Source of the DNA: Taudactylus pleione
Taxonomy: Eukaryota; Chordata; Amphibia; Anura; Myobatrachidae
Direction: 5' to 3'
DNA length: 64,000 bases
Assembly (NCBI GenBank): GCA_031769625.1
Contig: JAUIMM010000566.1
Location: 4,593,001-4,657,000, forward strand
Notes under the pieces: generated by a model
The model's input: only the letters and a program-made list of their open reading frames with translations
Database searches by the model: none
Told to the model about the DNA's origin: nothing
Translations under genes and position numbers: made by a program
Shown: positions 10,005-20,550 of the stretch, piece after piece
How the letters are laid out: each line of letters starts with the position of its first letter
Position numbering within the stretch: position 1 is the first letter of the stretch

Positions 10005-12136
10005 GGGCCTGATTCAGCAAGGAACGCAAGTCTGCACCTGGCCGCAGCGAAAATATGCTAATGAATCCATACCAAATGCAACCGCAGCAGATTAAGCAAA
10101 CGCCCATCACTACATAATGCCACCCACTTCCCTTTACTTACATCCTCTATACCTCACAAGACAGCGCAAACTTTGGTAACATCGAGGACCATCGGACCCA
10201 TATGCACAATAGTGGTTGACCTGACCCTCCTGCAGACATAGCTAAACTTCCTGTGTGGAATTAGATGTCAGGCTGCGTCTGTCATCACAGAGGCTTAATT
10301 ATGCACGCCCCTGAAATGCCGTTCAGATGCACAGAACAAGCAAAAACTATTATACAATAATAAGGAGCGTAAAAAATATATCAAGATATCAAAAAGATAT
10401 TTAATAAACAAAACATATATCTATAGACACATTCATAAAATAGCAGTTAGCACAATAAGTATTAGTATACATTAAAATACATACTGATATATCCTCAGAA
10501 GTAGTTAATAAAATGCTAAGAAATTAATGAACTCCGTCTAATGAGAACTCAATTTTGGGAGCAGTCAATTAGTGTGCTTTTTAGACAAAATGATGTTCAG
10601 TTGCCTTTATATGGATAGTCTTATCCTTCTCTCCAGAGAAAGTAATTTCACCATCAGTGTTAGATCTCCACTCTCTTTATAGTTAGTGTCCATAAATGAA
10701 TCCATATTAGCAGCCCATAGATGACAGAAGATTTTAAAGTCAATCTTACCACTGTTGCTGTTGGAAATAGTGGGGGTTCTGCTTAATCAATCTCCACTGT
10801 TCTATAGAGTATGAACTGCCACTGATGAGGGCAGTAAAGCCCTGCTTCCTCTGTTGCTGCTGTTCCAGGATGCAGGCTGACAGTGGAGAGGAATGGCACA
10901 CTTCACAGGAGGGAGCAGGATGAAAAGCACACTTAGCCAGCTTCTGGTCAGGAGACCTGATATTTCAGCAATAAGTCGTCTTATGCGGCTGCTCTAAGAC
11001 GGAGTGTCCCTGTACCTTAACGCATTTCTCTGCTATTTAGGGTAGCAGTTTCCTCAGAAGGCAAGAAAATAAGTGTACACTTATTTTCTTGCCTTCTGAG
11101 GAAACTGCTACCCTAAATAGCAGAGAAATGCGTTAAGGTACAGGGACACTCCGTCTTAGAGCAGCCGCATAAGACGACTTATTGCTGAAATATCAGGTCT
11201 CCTGACCAGAAGCTGGCTAAGTGTGCTTTTCATCCTGCTCCCTCCTGTGAAGTGTGCAATTCCTCTCCACTGTCAGCCTGCATCCTGGAACAGCAGCAAC
11301 AGAGGTAGCAGAGCTTTACTGCCCTCATCAGTGGCAGTTCATACTCTATAGAACAGTGGAGATTGATTAAGCAGAACCCGCACTATTTCCAACAGCAACA
11401 GTGGTAAGATTGACTTTAAAATCTTCTGTCATCTATGGGCTGCTAATATGGATTAATTTATGGACACTAACTATAAAGAGAGTGGAGATCTAACACTGAT
11501 GGTGAAATTACTTTCTCTGGAGAGAAGGATAAGACTATCCATATAAAGGCAACTGAACATCATTTTGTCTAAAAAGCACACTAATTGACTGCTCCCAAAA
11601 TTGAGTTCTCATTAGACGGAGTTCATTAATTTCTTAGCATTTTATTAACTACTTCTGAGGATATATCAGTATGTATTTTAATGTATACTAATACTTATTG
11701 TGCTAACTGCTATTTTATGAATGTGTCTATAGATATATGTTTTGTTTATTAAATATCTTTTTGATATCTTGATATATTTTTTGCGCTCCCTATTATTGTA
11801 TAATAGTTTTTGCTTGTTCATTTAGAGTATTACAGATTTACTCTGTAGGAGCAGCAGGAAATCACTGTCATTTTAACTTAATTGCAGATTAATTTTATAT
11901 TAAGAGCTTTATAATATATGCGCCTGAATTTTATTTGTTTTTTTTTTAGATGCACAGAACGCCTGCATTCGCCCGACCACCCCCCCGTCACCACCCACAA
12001 ACGGCACTACCTGTCAATCACTTTTCACTGGGGCTGCGTCTAGTGTGCGATCGCTTCCCTGATCGCACCGGCCGGTTCGTGCACGTGCACTGCTTCTTAT
12101 ATGCATGCACAGAGCGTTCCTTGCTGAGTCGGGCCC
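10005..12136. mobile_element. Harbinger-like MITE, TSD ACA, interrupted by a large palindrome
   Basis: The ends are GGGCCTGATTCAGCAAGGAACGC and GCGTTCCTTGCTGAGTCGGGCCC, flanked by ACA on both sides (10002-10004, 12137-12139). Removing 10338-11947 restores an ordinary ~520-bp family member whose body continues '..GCCTGCATTCGCCCGACCAC', as in the copy at 57465-57996. Confidence 0.75.
10338..11947. mobile_element. Fold-back insertion: 1.49 kb spacer-less palindrome with 13-bp TSD
   Basis: The insertion is bounded by AGATGCACAGAAC on both sides (10325-10337, 11948-11960). From about 10333 to 11820 it is a palindrome of two ~744-bp arms meeting at AAGTGTACACTT, centre 11076/11077, with no loop. 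The arms differ at scattered bases. A 128-bp AT-rich tail ending in a T run (11820-11947) lies outside the palindrome. No protein is encoded. The superfamily is unclear: a 13-bp TSD does not fit hAT (8), Harbinger (3) or piggyBac (TTAA). Confidence 0.8.
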
Positions 12137-13695
12137 ACAGTTCAGCACATCGTGGTTCTGGATTAGTAAATATTTATCCTCCATGTGATTCTTGTTCATG
12201 ACAACAACTATGCCATTTGTACAAAAATACCTACATTTCCCAAAGTATCGACTGGGGACTGATGCCATTATGGTGAGACATTGTTGTGAATTGTTTCTGA
12301 GCTTTTATTAGTCCTAGTGACTACATTTTTATCTTACTTAGAGAGTATTCTTTTATAGACATTTTTCCTGCTGAGAGGTGCTTATAAATTGTGTTTTTTT
12401 AGTATGATATGTATTATCCCAATTAGTGTGTAATTAATGCACATGTATAAAATCTACATTTTATGTGGTCATGGCATTATATGTTTTTTAGATCTGAATA
12501 ACTGAGTGAATGCAGCGCTGTTTTTCTTTTTCTCTATTTGCATTATTTGGTTGGCTAACATTTCATACAGCAGCTTGATTCACTCATTGTTATTCACTAT
12601 CAAGGTAGATTTAAATACACCGTTTTAGTATACTGCTATTTCCATTCCAGCACCTTGGGTATATTTTTTGTTTCTCACTGAATTTTGCCTATGGCCCAGT
12701 TACAGCTCAGTTATACCTCTTCAGTCGTAAGTAGAGATGCACCCAAAATGAGTATTCTGCATCAAGAAAAAAAGCAAAGATGTTCCCCCAGCACACTGCA
12801 AAGGACCAGCAATAAGATTTCAGTACTACATGATAATAGAATTCCAGAGATCTTTGTTGCATATACTGTATTTGCAAAGATATGTTTAAGCACAGGGCCA
12901 CATCAAGGCGTCTCTGTACTGGTGTCCCTAATGCTACATGATAATAGCACCCACTCTGCGTCATATAATTGCATACTGTTGTGCCACATTATAATAGCAC
13001 ATACATTAATATTTCTAAGTTGAGAGCCAACTCACCTGGAGGTATTCCAAGATCCTCCAAATGGCACTACAGGAACCAGCACACCCTCCTAATGCTGGTC
13101 CCATCCTTGTCTCTCAGAACAGTAATATAAAATAGTAGCTGCTCGGGCGCTGTGGCTGCTCCTGATTGGCTGCCATTCCGCGAGCTGTGATTGGCTCACG
13201 GCCGGTGCCTATTTGGAATGCTGCCGGCGCTGTTTCTTCTCCCTGGCTGCCATCTGGGCCCCCTCTCTCTCTGGGCCCGGGACTACAGGCCCGGCAGTCC
13301 CCCCGTGATGGCGGACCTATCCACTATACACCTATTGTGATCACCACCCCAAAAAGCTACAAATAATCAGTTCCAGCGGGACCCTCTGTCCCACTCTGCA
13401 GGTGTCCCAGTCATCAACTACACAAGCGTTAGCCGCTATTGTACCAGTGTATCCCCATTGCTATTTAACTGCGCTGTCTCTGCTTTAGTTTAATGGCTGA
13501 CGATATAATTCATGTGCTTCAGCAAGACCCATGGAATGGCAAGCAAGTAAGGGTCATGACCTTATTTATTGTATGTACCCCATGCCCCCAGTGTGGTGAA
13601 AATGAGGGGAATGGCTCGCAAGGACACGTCACTTGTAGCGAGGCCACGCCATTTATATGGGGGCGCACATGCAAATGTACCTATCACCACTAACC
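12137..13695. other. Intergenic DNA with a GC-rich, CCAAT-containing patch
   Basis: Mostly AT-rich. A GC-rich stretch at 13140-13320 has two GATTGGCT (inverted CCAAT) motifs and a GGGCCCGGGACTACAGGCCCGG block that recalls the interiors of local hAT elements. It is more likely a transposon remnant than a gene promoter. No credible coding exon was found. Confidence 0.4.
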
Positions 13696-14073
13696 ACTGG
13701 CGTCACTAGGGGGGTGCAGTGGGTGCGGGCTGCACTGGGTGACACCATCCGAAGGGGTGACACCAAAATAGCAGAGCTGCTCTGCTATTTTGGTGTCACC
13801 CTGTGGGATGGTGTCACCGTGACATGGAGAGAGGCAGGGAGAGATGTGGGCTGTCCCAGCAGCTGCAGGAGCACTGGGGAAGCCCACTGTGTGCCGAGAA
13901 TGGGAGGTGGTAACGCCCCCAAGATCGGCACACATAAGGGGGCGTGGCTTTGTGTGATTAGACCACGCCCCTTTCCACAAAGCCACACCCCTTTTTGGCG
14001 CACGGGTGCCTACGGCACGCAATACAGCTGCTCCTGCCACACCAGGTGCCATGGAGGTAAGTGACACCTCTGC
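13696..14073. mobile_element. hAT-type MITE, 8-bp TSD CACTAACC
   Basis: The left end is ACTGGCGTCACTAGG; the right end reversed is GCAGAGGTGTCACTTACC. CACTAACC flanks both sides (13688-13695, 14074-14081). It contains an inverted repeat, GGTGACACCAAAATAGCAGAG with CTCTGCTATTTTGGTGTCACC, at 13756-13800. The left end of a related element is at 63906-64000. Confidence 0.7.
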
Positions 14074-14081
14074 CACTAACC

Positions 14082-14849
14082 ACCACTTAATTCCTACATC
14101 AAGGTGCCCCCCCCTATCATTTTATTCTGGATCTGCCCGCTACCCCCTTGAGTGAAAAGGGGGCGTGAGCTCTGAGCTTCTTACTACTTAATACACAGTC
14201 ACATGGGATCCACTCGCCCCTGTTCCCACCCCCACTCGCCCACCCACATGTTCAATAAAGTTTTCTTTATGAGTTGGCGTACGTGGCGTCATGTCGCGCA
14301 ACGAGAGAGGAGCCGCGGTGTGTGAGGAGCAGCACCAGCAAAACCAAAGCAGGAAGCTAGAAGGAGCCTCCTTCAAGGAGGTAAAAGGTTAAGTCATGAG
14401 TCAGCAGGACCAGGGAGCTGGTGTAGCTGGCACAAGTGACGGAGGAAGAGGGGGAGAGCCTGCTGGTTTTGTCTCTCCCGAGCCCCACAATTTCTGATGG
14501 CAACCCTGTGCACATACAAAACAATCAGATTTAAGTATTCCATAATGGAACACATTACTTCTATCCTTACACAGATCCATAAATAAATTACTACAACTCA
14601 TAATACCATTGTTTTCATGGTCCAAAAAATATATTCCACAGATGTCATTAATGATCTCAGCCTTTACATGTGATTCACTAATAAGGATGTCACTGATGAT
14701 GGAAGTTTTGATTATACGGAGAAACCAATAATAAATGTAATAAAAACAAAAAGGTGGCATTAATCACACTTACACAGCTCCTCTGTGCTGGATCACTGTG
14801 CATCGCTGCACCCCTAACTCGGTCATGCTCCTAGAGCACAGAAACTATT
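14082..14849. other. Intergenic DNA, nothing recognised
   Basis: GC-rich to about 14500, then AT-rich. Phrases such as 'GGATCTGCCCGCT' suggest hAT remnants but no paired ends were found. Confidence 0.35.
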
Positions 14850-16055
14850 AAATAGATTATATCTTACCCTGCTACATTGAACAAAAATGTGACCTTATCA
14901 CTCCAAATTATGTTGGCATAATTGTATTCACACAGGTGATACTGGGGGTCATTCAGACCCACTCGCGAGCGGCAGTACGCTCGCAAGTGGGTCGATGTTC
15001 CCCACTGCGCATGCGCACGACGGAGGGTGCTCCGTCGTGCGCATGCGCGAGACCCGACGAGCGAAGGACTTTCCTTCGCTCTAAATGTCTCATCAAAGGG
15101 GGCGTGCTGTCGATGGTGACTGACAGCACGCCCCCTTTGGTGGGCGTGCCGGGGGCGTGCCTGCCAGACGGAGGCGTTCCCAAGGGAACGCCTACCGTCT
15201 GAAGCCGGCCCCACTGACATCACTAGTGATGTCAGTGGGAGTGATTTTGGCTCTGATAGAGCCAAAATCACTCCTGGCCTTGCGGTTGAGAAACCCAACC
15301 GCAGGCTTTTACTCGCAGTTCCAATGGTCGGGATGGTCAAGACCATCGCGACCATCATTTTGCACGCTCGTATATGCTGTGGGTGGTGACCCACAGCTAT
15401 ACGAGCGTCCAGGAGGACGCTCCATATTAATGGAGGTGGGCCCTGATTCAGAGCGAGCGCTCTGGTCAGAGTGTCCGGCTCTGAATCAGGGCCACTGTTC
15501 ACATTTTATGGGAGTACCCGATTATATAACTGCTCAGGCGAGACATTTCCAATCTTATTACCAAAGTTCTGTTTATACCGCTTGATCTCTCCCCAGAGGT
15601 ACAGCAGTACTTTTGCATCTCTATCAATCAACAACCCCCAAAAACGATCGATATGCAGTGAGTCATATACAGATTGCAACCAAGGCAGCCCCCCCTCACC
15701 CCTCACTACTCATAATATCAAATCTCAACTTCAATTTTCCTTTGAGATGACCTTGGGCATGCCTCATTCCTCCTTTGCTTCCTCCCCACTTGTCTAATAG
15801 GCATAAATATATAGGAAAGGCGCTTCCTTTACCTGGCCTGTATAATTGGAACCCACGTTGTCCTTTAGTTTATTGACTTTAACTTATTGTTGAAATGCTG
15901 TGTTAATTACTTTATGTTTCCAATTTGTGCCCTTGTTCCCCTGTACTCCCTCTCCCCCAACCACTAGTTATCTTCCTATTTACTGTCCTGTATCCTTTAT
16001 TTTCTTTTCTGTTTCCCCTATGTTTTTTTAAAAGACCTTAATAAAAAAAAACAGT
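14850..16055 (+). pseudogene. L1/Tx1-like non-LTR retrotransposon 3' fragment (ORF2 C-terminus and 3' UTR), split by a MITE
   Basis: On the plus strand the reading CWHNCIHTGDT (up to 14943) continues after the MITE as VHILWEY, then LLRRDISNLITKVLFIPLDLS (15497-15600). This is the cysteine/histidine-rich C-terminal motif of L1-type ORF2 (C..C...G...H..W.CP). Several stops follow (TAA after EYPII, TGA near 15660). The 3' UTR is pyrimidine-rich and ends at ACCTTAATAAAAAAAAACAG (about 16035-16054), a polyadenylated LINE tail. It is 5'-truncated and dead. The ACT codon at the break is the duplicated target site of the MITE at 14944-15493. Confidence 0.7.
14944..15493 (+). mobile_element. Hairpin-chain MITE (Harbinger-type), copy 1, TSD ACT
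   Basis: 550 bp, flanked by ACT (14941-14943, 15494-15496), with ends GGGGGTCATTCAGACCC and CTCTGAATCAGGGCC. Almost the whole element is a row of adjacent inverted repeats: 14956-14993, 15007-15048 (19-bp stem), 15060-15080, 15096-15138, 15172-15193, 15210-15239 (30-bp perfect palindrome), 15238-15274, 15281-15303, 15324-15355, 15364-15408, 15403-15422, 15421-15434 and 15440-15492. No protein is encoded. The termini match the autonomous Harbinger element at 48762-55397. Confidence 0.85.
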
Positions 16056-16582
16056 GATTATAAAAAAATTTTGGACAACACCATGCATGCCATCTGAGCT
16101 ATCAATTATAGGCAATTTATATAAACAAACCATATTACAGTATAATTCAGACTATGTGACACATAGCAATCGGAAGATCAGTTTTTCCTTTTTAGCTGTC
16201 CAATACCCAGTCACTAAGCTATAGTGTCATCCCTGACATCTAGCAATTATTTAAAGTGTGTTGTTAAATTCTGATGTTCATAGGAATTGCCTACAGGGTG
16301 AAATAAACAATACACATACGCTCTTTGACAATGACATAAAGCATACCAAGCGTTGGGGAATCCAGATTAACCAGGTCTGGTGAGGTTATTATACTACGTG
16401 GGTAGTCCTATTTTCAGATGTAAAGAAATGCTTACATGCTTTGAAAGAAACCACGACATGATAAGTATACAGTATGCAACAGACATATATATACAGATAC
16501 AGCTGCTTAATAAGAGCAATTACTATAGCAAATTGTCAGCATTAATTAGGGACATCTGTGCATTACAAAGACATATAACATT
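16056..16582. other. AT-rich intergenic DNA, nothing recognised
   Basis: No ORF, RNA gene or paired repeat could be supported. Confidence 0.4.
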
Positions 16583-17123
16583 GGCCCTGATTCAGACCCA
16601 CTCGCGAGCGGCTGTCCGCTCGCAAGTGGGTCGATGTTATGGACTGAGCATGCGCACGACGGAGGGAGCTCCGTCGTGCGCATGCGCCAGACGCGACGAG
16701 CGAAGGAAAGTCCTTCGCTCGTTGTGTCCGATCAAAGGGGGCGTGTTGTCAATGTTGATTGACAGCACGCCCCCTTTGGTGGGCGTGCCGGGGGCGTGCC
16801 TCCCTGACGGGGGCGTTCCCACAGGAACGCCTACCGTCTGAAGCCGGCCCCACTGACATCACTAGTGATGTCAGTGGGAGTGATTTTGGCTCTGATAGAG
16901 CCAAAATCACTCCGGAGCTTGCGGTTGAAAACCTCAACCGCAGGCTCCGGCTCGCAATTTCGATGGTCGCAATGGTCACGACCATCACAATGCACACTCG
17001 TATAGCCTGTGGGTGGTGACCCACAGCTATACGAGCGTCCAGGAGGACGCTCCATTTTCATGGAGCCCGGCCCTCATTCAGAGCGTGCGCTCTGCTCAGA
17101 GCGTACGGCTCTGAATGAGGGCC
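16583..17123 (+). mobile_element. Hairpin-chain MITE (Harbinger-type), copy 2, TSD ATT
   Basis: 541 bp, flanked by ATT (16580-16582, 17124-17126), same orientation as copy 1 and closely similar along its length. The same stem series is kept in order, including the CCACTGACATCACTAGTG.. palindrome at 16847-16876 and the GGCTCTGATAGAGCC stem at about 16888-16902. Stem differences are often paired changes, for example GAGCTTGCGGTTGAAAACC.. against GGCCTTGCGGTTGAGAAACC... Confidence 0.85.
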
Positions 17124-17194
17124 ATTGTTCCTCTGTATAATTTACAGGGACAGCATATGGGTAGTGAATTTGCCCAGAACTGACCTTTTGGAGG

Positions 17195-17625
17195 GATGTA
17201 TAAAACGTTGAAATTCATAATGTCAACACCACAAGGTCGATTGGTTCTGAATGTCGACAGCAAAAAATTTGACATGGTCATTAGGTCGACCATCATTCTA
17301 TAGACATGTATTTAGATCGACAGGGTTAAACGGTCAACACAGTCAAGAGGTCGACATTTAATATTTATCAACACTAAAATGTTGACACATTATATTTTAG
17401 CCTAACCCTAAACCTAACAATAATAAAAAAAAGTGTTGACATGGTAAATGTCGTCCTTTTGAATGCATGGACTATTTAACCCTGTCGAGCAAAATACACA
17501 TCTACAGAATGATGGTCGACCTAATGATTATGTCAACCTGTTCACTATCAACATTCAGAATGTGTCGACCTCCTGAATATCAACCATTTTATTGTTGACC
17601 AATCAACCGGTGTCCTTTGGGGGGC
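17195..17625. repeat. GTCGAC/GTTGAC-motif repeat
   Basis: GGTCGAC, GTCGACA and GTTGACA motifs recur in both orientations, with a central 'CCTAACCCTAAACCTAAC' stretch. The same style is seen at 23960-24400 and 59040-59145. Probably a decayed TIR element; ends not resolved. Confidence 0.45.
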
Positions 17626-17969
17626 TCCCTAAATGAAATTGATGCTCAATCAGACAAGAATTTGCATGCTTCAAAACTGACCCCCATATTTGCCCTCAGC
17701 TACCTCACAAGTATGTAGAATTCAATACATATTTTGTATTATCTTTCTTTATTCTCTTGATGTAGACTCAATACAATACAGGGACATAACCTAGGGGAAA
17801 TCAATTCAGGGGGTAATGAAGATTTTAAATTGAGGATAAAATTCCCTCTCCCTTTTTTTTCTCTTTTTATTCTCCCCAAGGTGTGCACTGCTAACTTGCC
17901 AACTCTCCCTGATTGTCAGGGAGACTACCTGGAATAGTAGCAATCTGCCTAACTCCCTGAAGAGTCCAG
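17626..17969. other. Intergenic DNA, nothing recognised
   Basis: AT-rich, with a T-rich run near 17850. Nothing else can be supported. Confidence 0.35.
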
Positions 17970-18537
17970 GGGGTATATTTACTAAAGTGCGGGTTTTCAG
18001 AAATTGGAGATGTTGCCCATAGCAACCGATCAGATTCTACTTAACATATATCTAGCACCTTCTAGATCAGGGATAGCACCTTCTAGAACAGGGATGGGGA
18101 ACCTCAGGCCTGGGGGCCATATAAGGCCCCCAGAATCATTTGGCCTGGCCCTTGGAGCTTTTTTTCTGCTAGCCTCATCTGGCTAGCAGAGTGCCTGGAA
18201 TGGTGCCCTCAGCCATAATCTATGCAGGAGTGCTGCCTAGAGCGTCCTTAGGATGCTTCAGATGGTTACACCACTGCCCTTACAGCTCCCCGGAATATCC
18301 TTAGTGTGCTCCAGTCATTGCTGTAATCACCGGCGATTGTGGCCCCGCCCCTGTATGACATCACACGTAGGGGGCGTGGCCTGCACCGGACCCGCAAATA
18401 ATGTTGTATATATCAAAATGGCCCTCAGCAGAAAAAGGTTCCCCACCCCTGTTCTAGAAGATAATAGCTAGAATCTGATTGGTTGCTATGGGCATCATCT
18501 CCACTTCTAAAAATCTGTACTGTAGTATATTTACCCC
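17970..18537. mobile_element. TIR element of the 1995-3482 family, hosting a hAT MITE
   Basis: The ends are GGGGTATATTTACTAAAG and GTAGTATATTTACCCC, with subterminal GATGTTGCCCATAGCAACC and GGTTGCTATGGGCATCATC. CAG flanks both sides and may be the 3-bp TSD. It is split by the hAT MITE at 18090-18451 at the same internal site as its relative at 1995-3482. Confidence 0.7.
18090..18451. mobile_element. 362-bp hAT-type MITE with exact 8-bp TSD TTCTAGAA
   Basis: The termini CAGGGATGGGGAACCTCAGG and AAAGGTTCCCCACCCCTG are inverted repeats. TTCTAGAA flanks both sides (18082-18089, 18452-18459). The interior is unlike the MITE at 3212-3396. Confidence 0.8.
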
Positions 18538-18653
18538 CAGCAATCTGCACCTCAAGCCCATTGTGAAGCTGTTATGTAAAAAACCCCCCCAGATATATAT
18601 ATATATATTCAAATGGGATCATTAGTTTCATTTCCCTGCATTGGGTATAAGGC

Positions 18654-18839
18654 ACAATGGGGCAGATGTATGAAACTGTGGAAAGTGATAAAGTGCAGAG
18701 TAATAAATGACCAACCAATCTGCTCCCACCTTTCATTTTGCAAACACAGCCTGTAACATAACAGTTGTGAGCTGATTGGTTGATCGTTTATCACTCTGCA
18801 CTTTATCACTTTCCAGAGCTTCATACATCTGCCCCATTG
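18654..18839. mobile_element. Palindromic MITE, 186 bp
   Basis: CAATGGGGCAGATGTATGAA at the left is answered by TTCATACATCTGCCCCATTG at the right. GTGATAAAGTGCAGAGT and ACTCTGCACTTTATCAC extend the stem to about 50 bp. No protein is encoded. Confidence 0.75.
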
Positions 18840-19103
18840 ATTCCTATGGCTACATGCATTTTTTTGAAAAGCATCAGTGTGTTTTCATCAACAAATAGAT
18901 CTCACTGACTGCTTTGGGGCTCATTTACATTTCAATGTAAATTAATTTTATGACACGCCTCTCAGATGTAGCAGTACACGCCCACTTTACCGCCACGCTC
19001 ATAGGTGCTGCTTTCACAATCTCCCTGAAATGCTTTTTCAAAAGTAGGTAAGTATGGTGCACTGGGCACAGATGGCAGGTTCTTCATATAAGCACCACAC
19101 ATA
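18840..19103. other. Intergenic DNA, nothing recognised
   Basis: No pattern could be supported. Confidence 0.35.
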
Positions 19104-19895
19104 GGGCTTTATTCATTATCATTTCATTTCTACAAAAGCAGGTGAAAATTAAAATTTTTACCTGCTTTTGTAGAAATTAAGTTTTGGGACCATTCTTCAA
19201 AAAGGTAATGCAGGAGATATCACAGATATCTCCTGCTTACTTTTCACTTCCGATGTGGCCCACTGTCCCCATACACTAGTATCACAGATATCTCCTGCTT
19301 ACTTTTCTCTTCCGATGTGGCCCACTGTCCCCATACACTAGTATCACAGATATCTCCTGCTTACTTTTCACTTCCGATGTGGCCCACTGTCCCCATACAC
19401 TAGTATCACAGATATCTCCTGCTTACTTTTCACTTCCGATGTGGCCCACTGTCCCCATACACTAGTATCACAGATATCTCCTGCTTACTTTTCTCTTCCG
19501 ATGTGGCCCACTGTCCCCATACACTAGTATGGGGACAAAAATTCATCAAGCTCCGAAAATACAATATTTTCGGAGCTTGACTGCTCCCACACTCGGTACT
19601 CACCCTGCTCCTTCCCTATAGGAAGGAGTCCCAGGTTGCGAAGAGGGATGCTTTCGGATCCCTCTCCCCTGTCTCTACTTCCACCAGACGCCGGAGCTTT
19701 GTGTGCCTGAGTGAACTCTAGTTTACAGGCGCACTAGCACTGCCGAGTCGAAGCAGTGAAGCCGCTTTTTGAGACAGCTCGGATCAGATGTCTCCGCGTC
19801 GGAGCAATAATGAAGCTCTGGCGCTTGCCGCAAGTTAGTTTGCTAATTATAGGGTTCCCTTTGGACCCCGATAATTAATATAATGAATAGATCCC
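19104..19895. mobile_element. TIR element (GGGCTTTATTCATTAT ends) with internal 62-bp array
   Basis: The left end GGGCTTTATTCATTATCATT is matched by TATAATGAATAGATCCC at the right. Subterminal hairpins include ACAAAAGCAGGT..ACCTGCTTTTGT (19136-19171) and CTCCGAAAATA..TATTTTCGGAG (19551-19576). No protein is encoded. Confidence 0.6.
19219..19528. repeat. 62-bp tandem repeat, 5 copies
   Basis: ATCACAGATATCTCCTGCTT recurs at 19219, 19281, 19343, 19405 and 19467, exactly 62 bp apart. Units alternate slightly (TTTTCACTTCC or TTTTCTCTTCC), suggesting a dimer duplication step. Confidence 0.9.
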
Positions 19896-20133
19896 AAAGA
19901 ATGTACTTGCAGCACAATGTGAGGACACAGGAATTTCAATCATTGACACGAACAAAGTGAGATCAGTTGATAGAAGCAGACACAGTGGCTATCTCCGACA
20001 CGCCTCCGAAACAGTTGCGACATGCCTGCATTTTTCTCGCCACCTCCCCATCACCTCCCACAACCTTTCGCTACATGTCAATTATTATGCATCCAAATCA
20101 ATACTACAACCGCCATCTTAAATCCATCGTGAC

Positions 20134-20308
20134 CAGTGGCGGATCCAGAGGTGGGGCTGCAGCGCAGTCCAAAATTAAAATGGGGGAACCACACCAACTG
20201 CCACCTCAAAACGCTGCCAAACATTGCTGGCCGGGACCCACTGGCAGTTGGTGTAGTTCCCCTATTTGAATTTTGGACTGTGCTGCAGCCCCACAAATGG
20301 AGCCACCA
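20134..20308. mobile_element. hAT-like MITE with long inverted arms (CAGTGGCGGATCC end)
   Basis: The left arm CAGTGGCGGATCCAGAGGTG, then GGGCTGCAGCGCAGTCCAAA, is answered by TTTGGACTGTGCTGCAGCCC and GGAGCCACCAG; the arms are about 70 bp. No clean 8-bp TSD is seen. Confidence 0.6.
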
Positions 20309-20550
20309 GATGCATGCGCAGTAGTAAAAACATTGGCGAACTGCGAAAACGTCAGAATTGTGTCTACCGTCCTCTGAATCATGTCCTGTGAAAGGAGGGA
20401 GAGAATTCTTATTTGTTATAGGAGTGAATGACTTACTTTAATTTGTAATAGGAATGTCAAGAAAACTTTGGAAATCGCTACTGATTTTTAAAACATTAAT
20501 TAAATTGTTTTATGCTCATTCTAGATCTGACCTAAGTGACTAGGAATTTT

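Noticed and set aside
10333..11820. Assembly or read artefact as the cause of the palindrome
   Set aside because: The arms differ at scattered bases, and the insert is bounded by an exact 13-bp duplication within a recognisable MITE, which an artefact would not produce.
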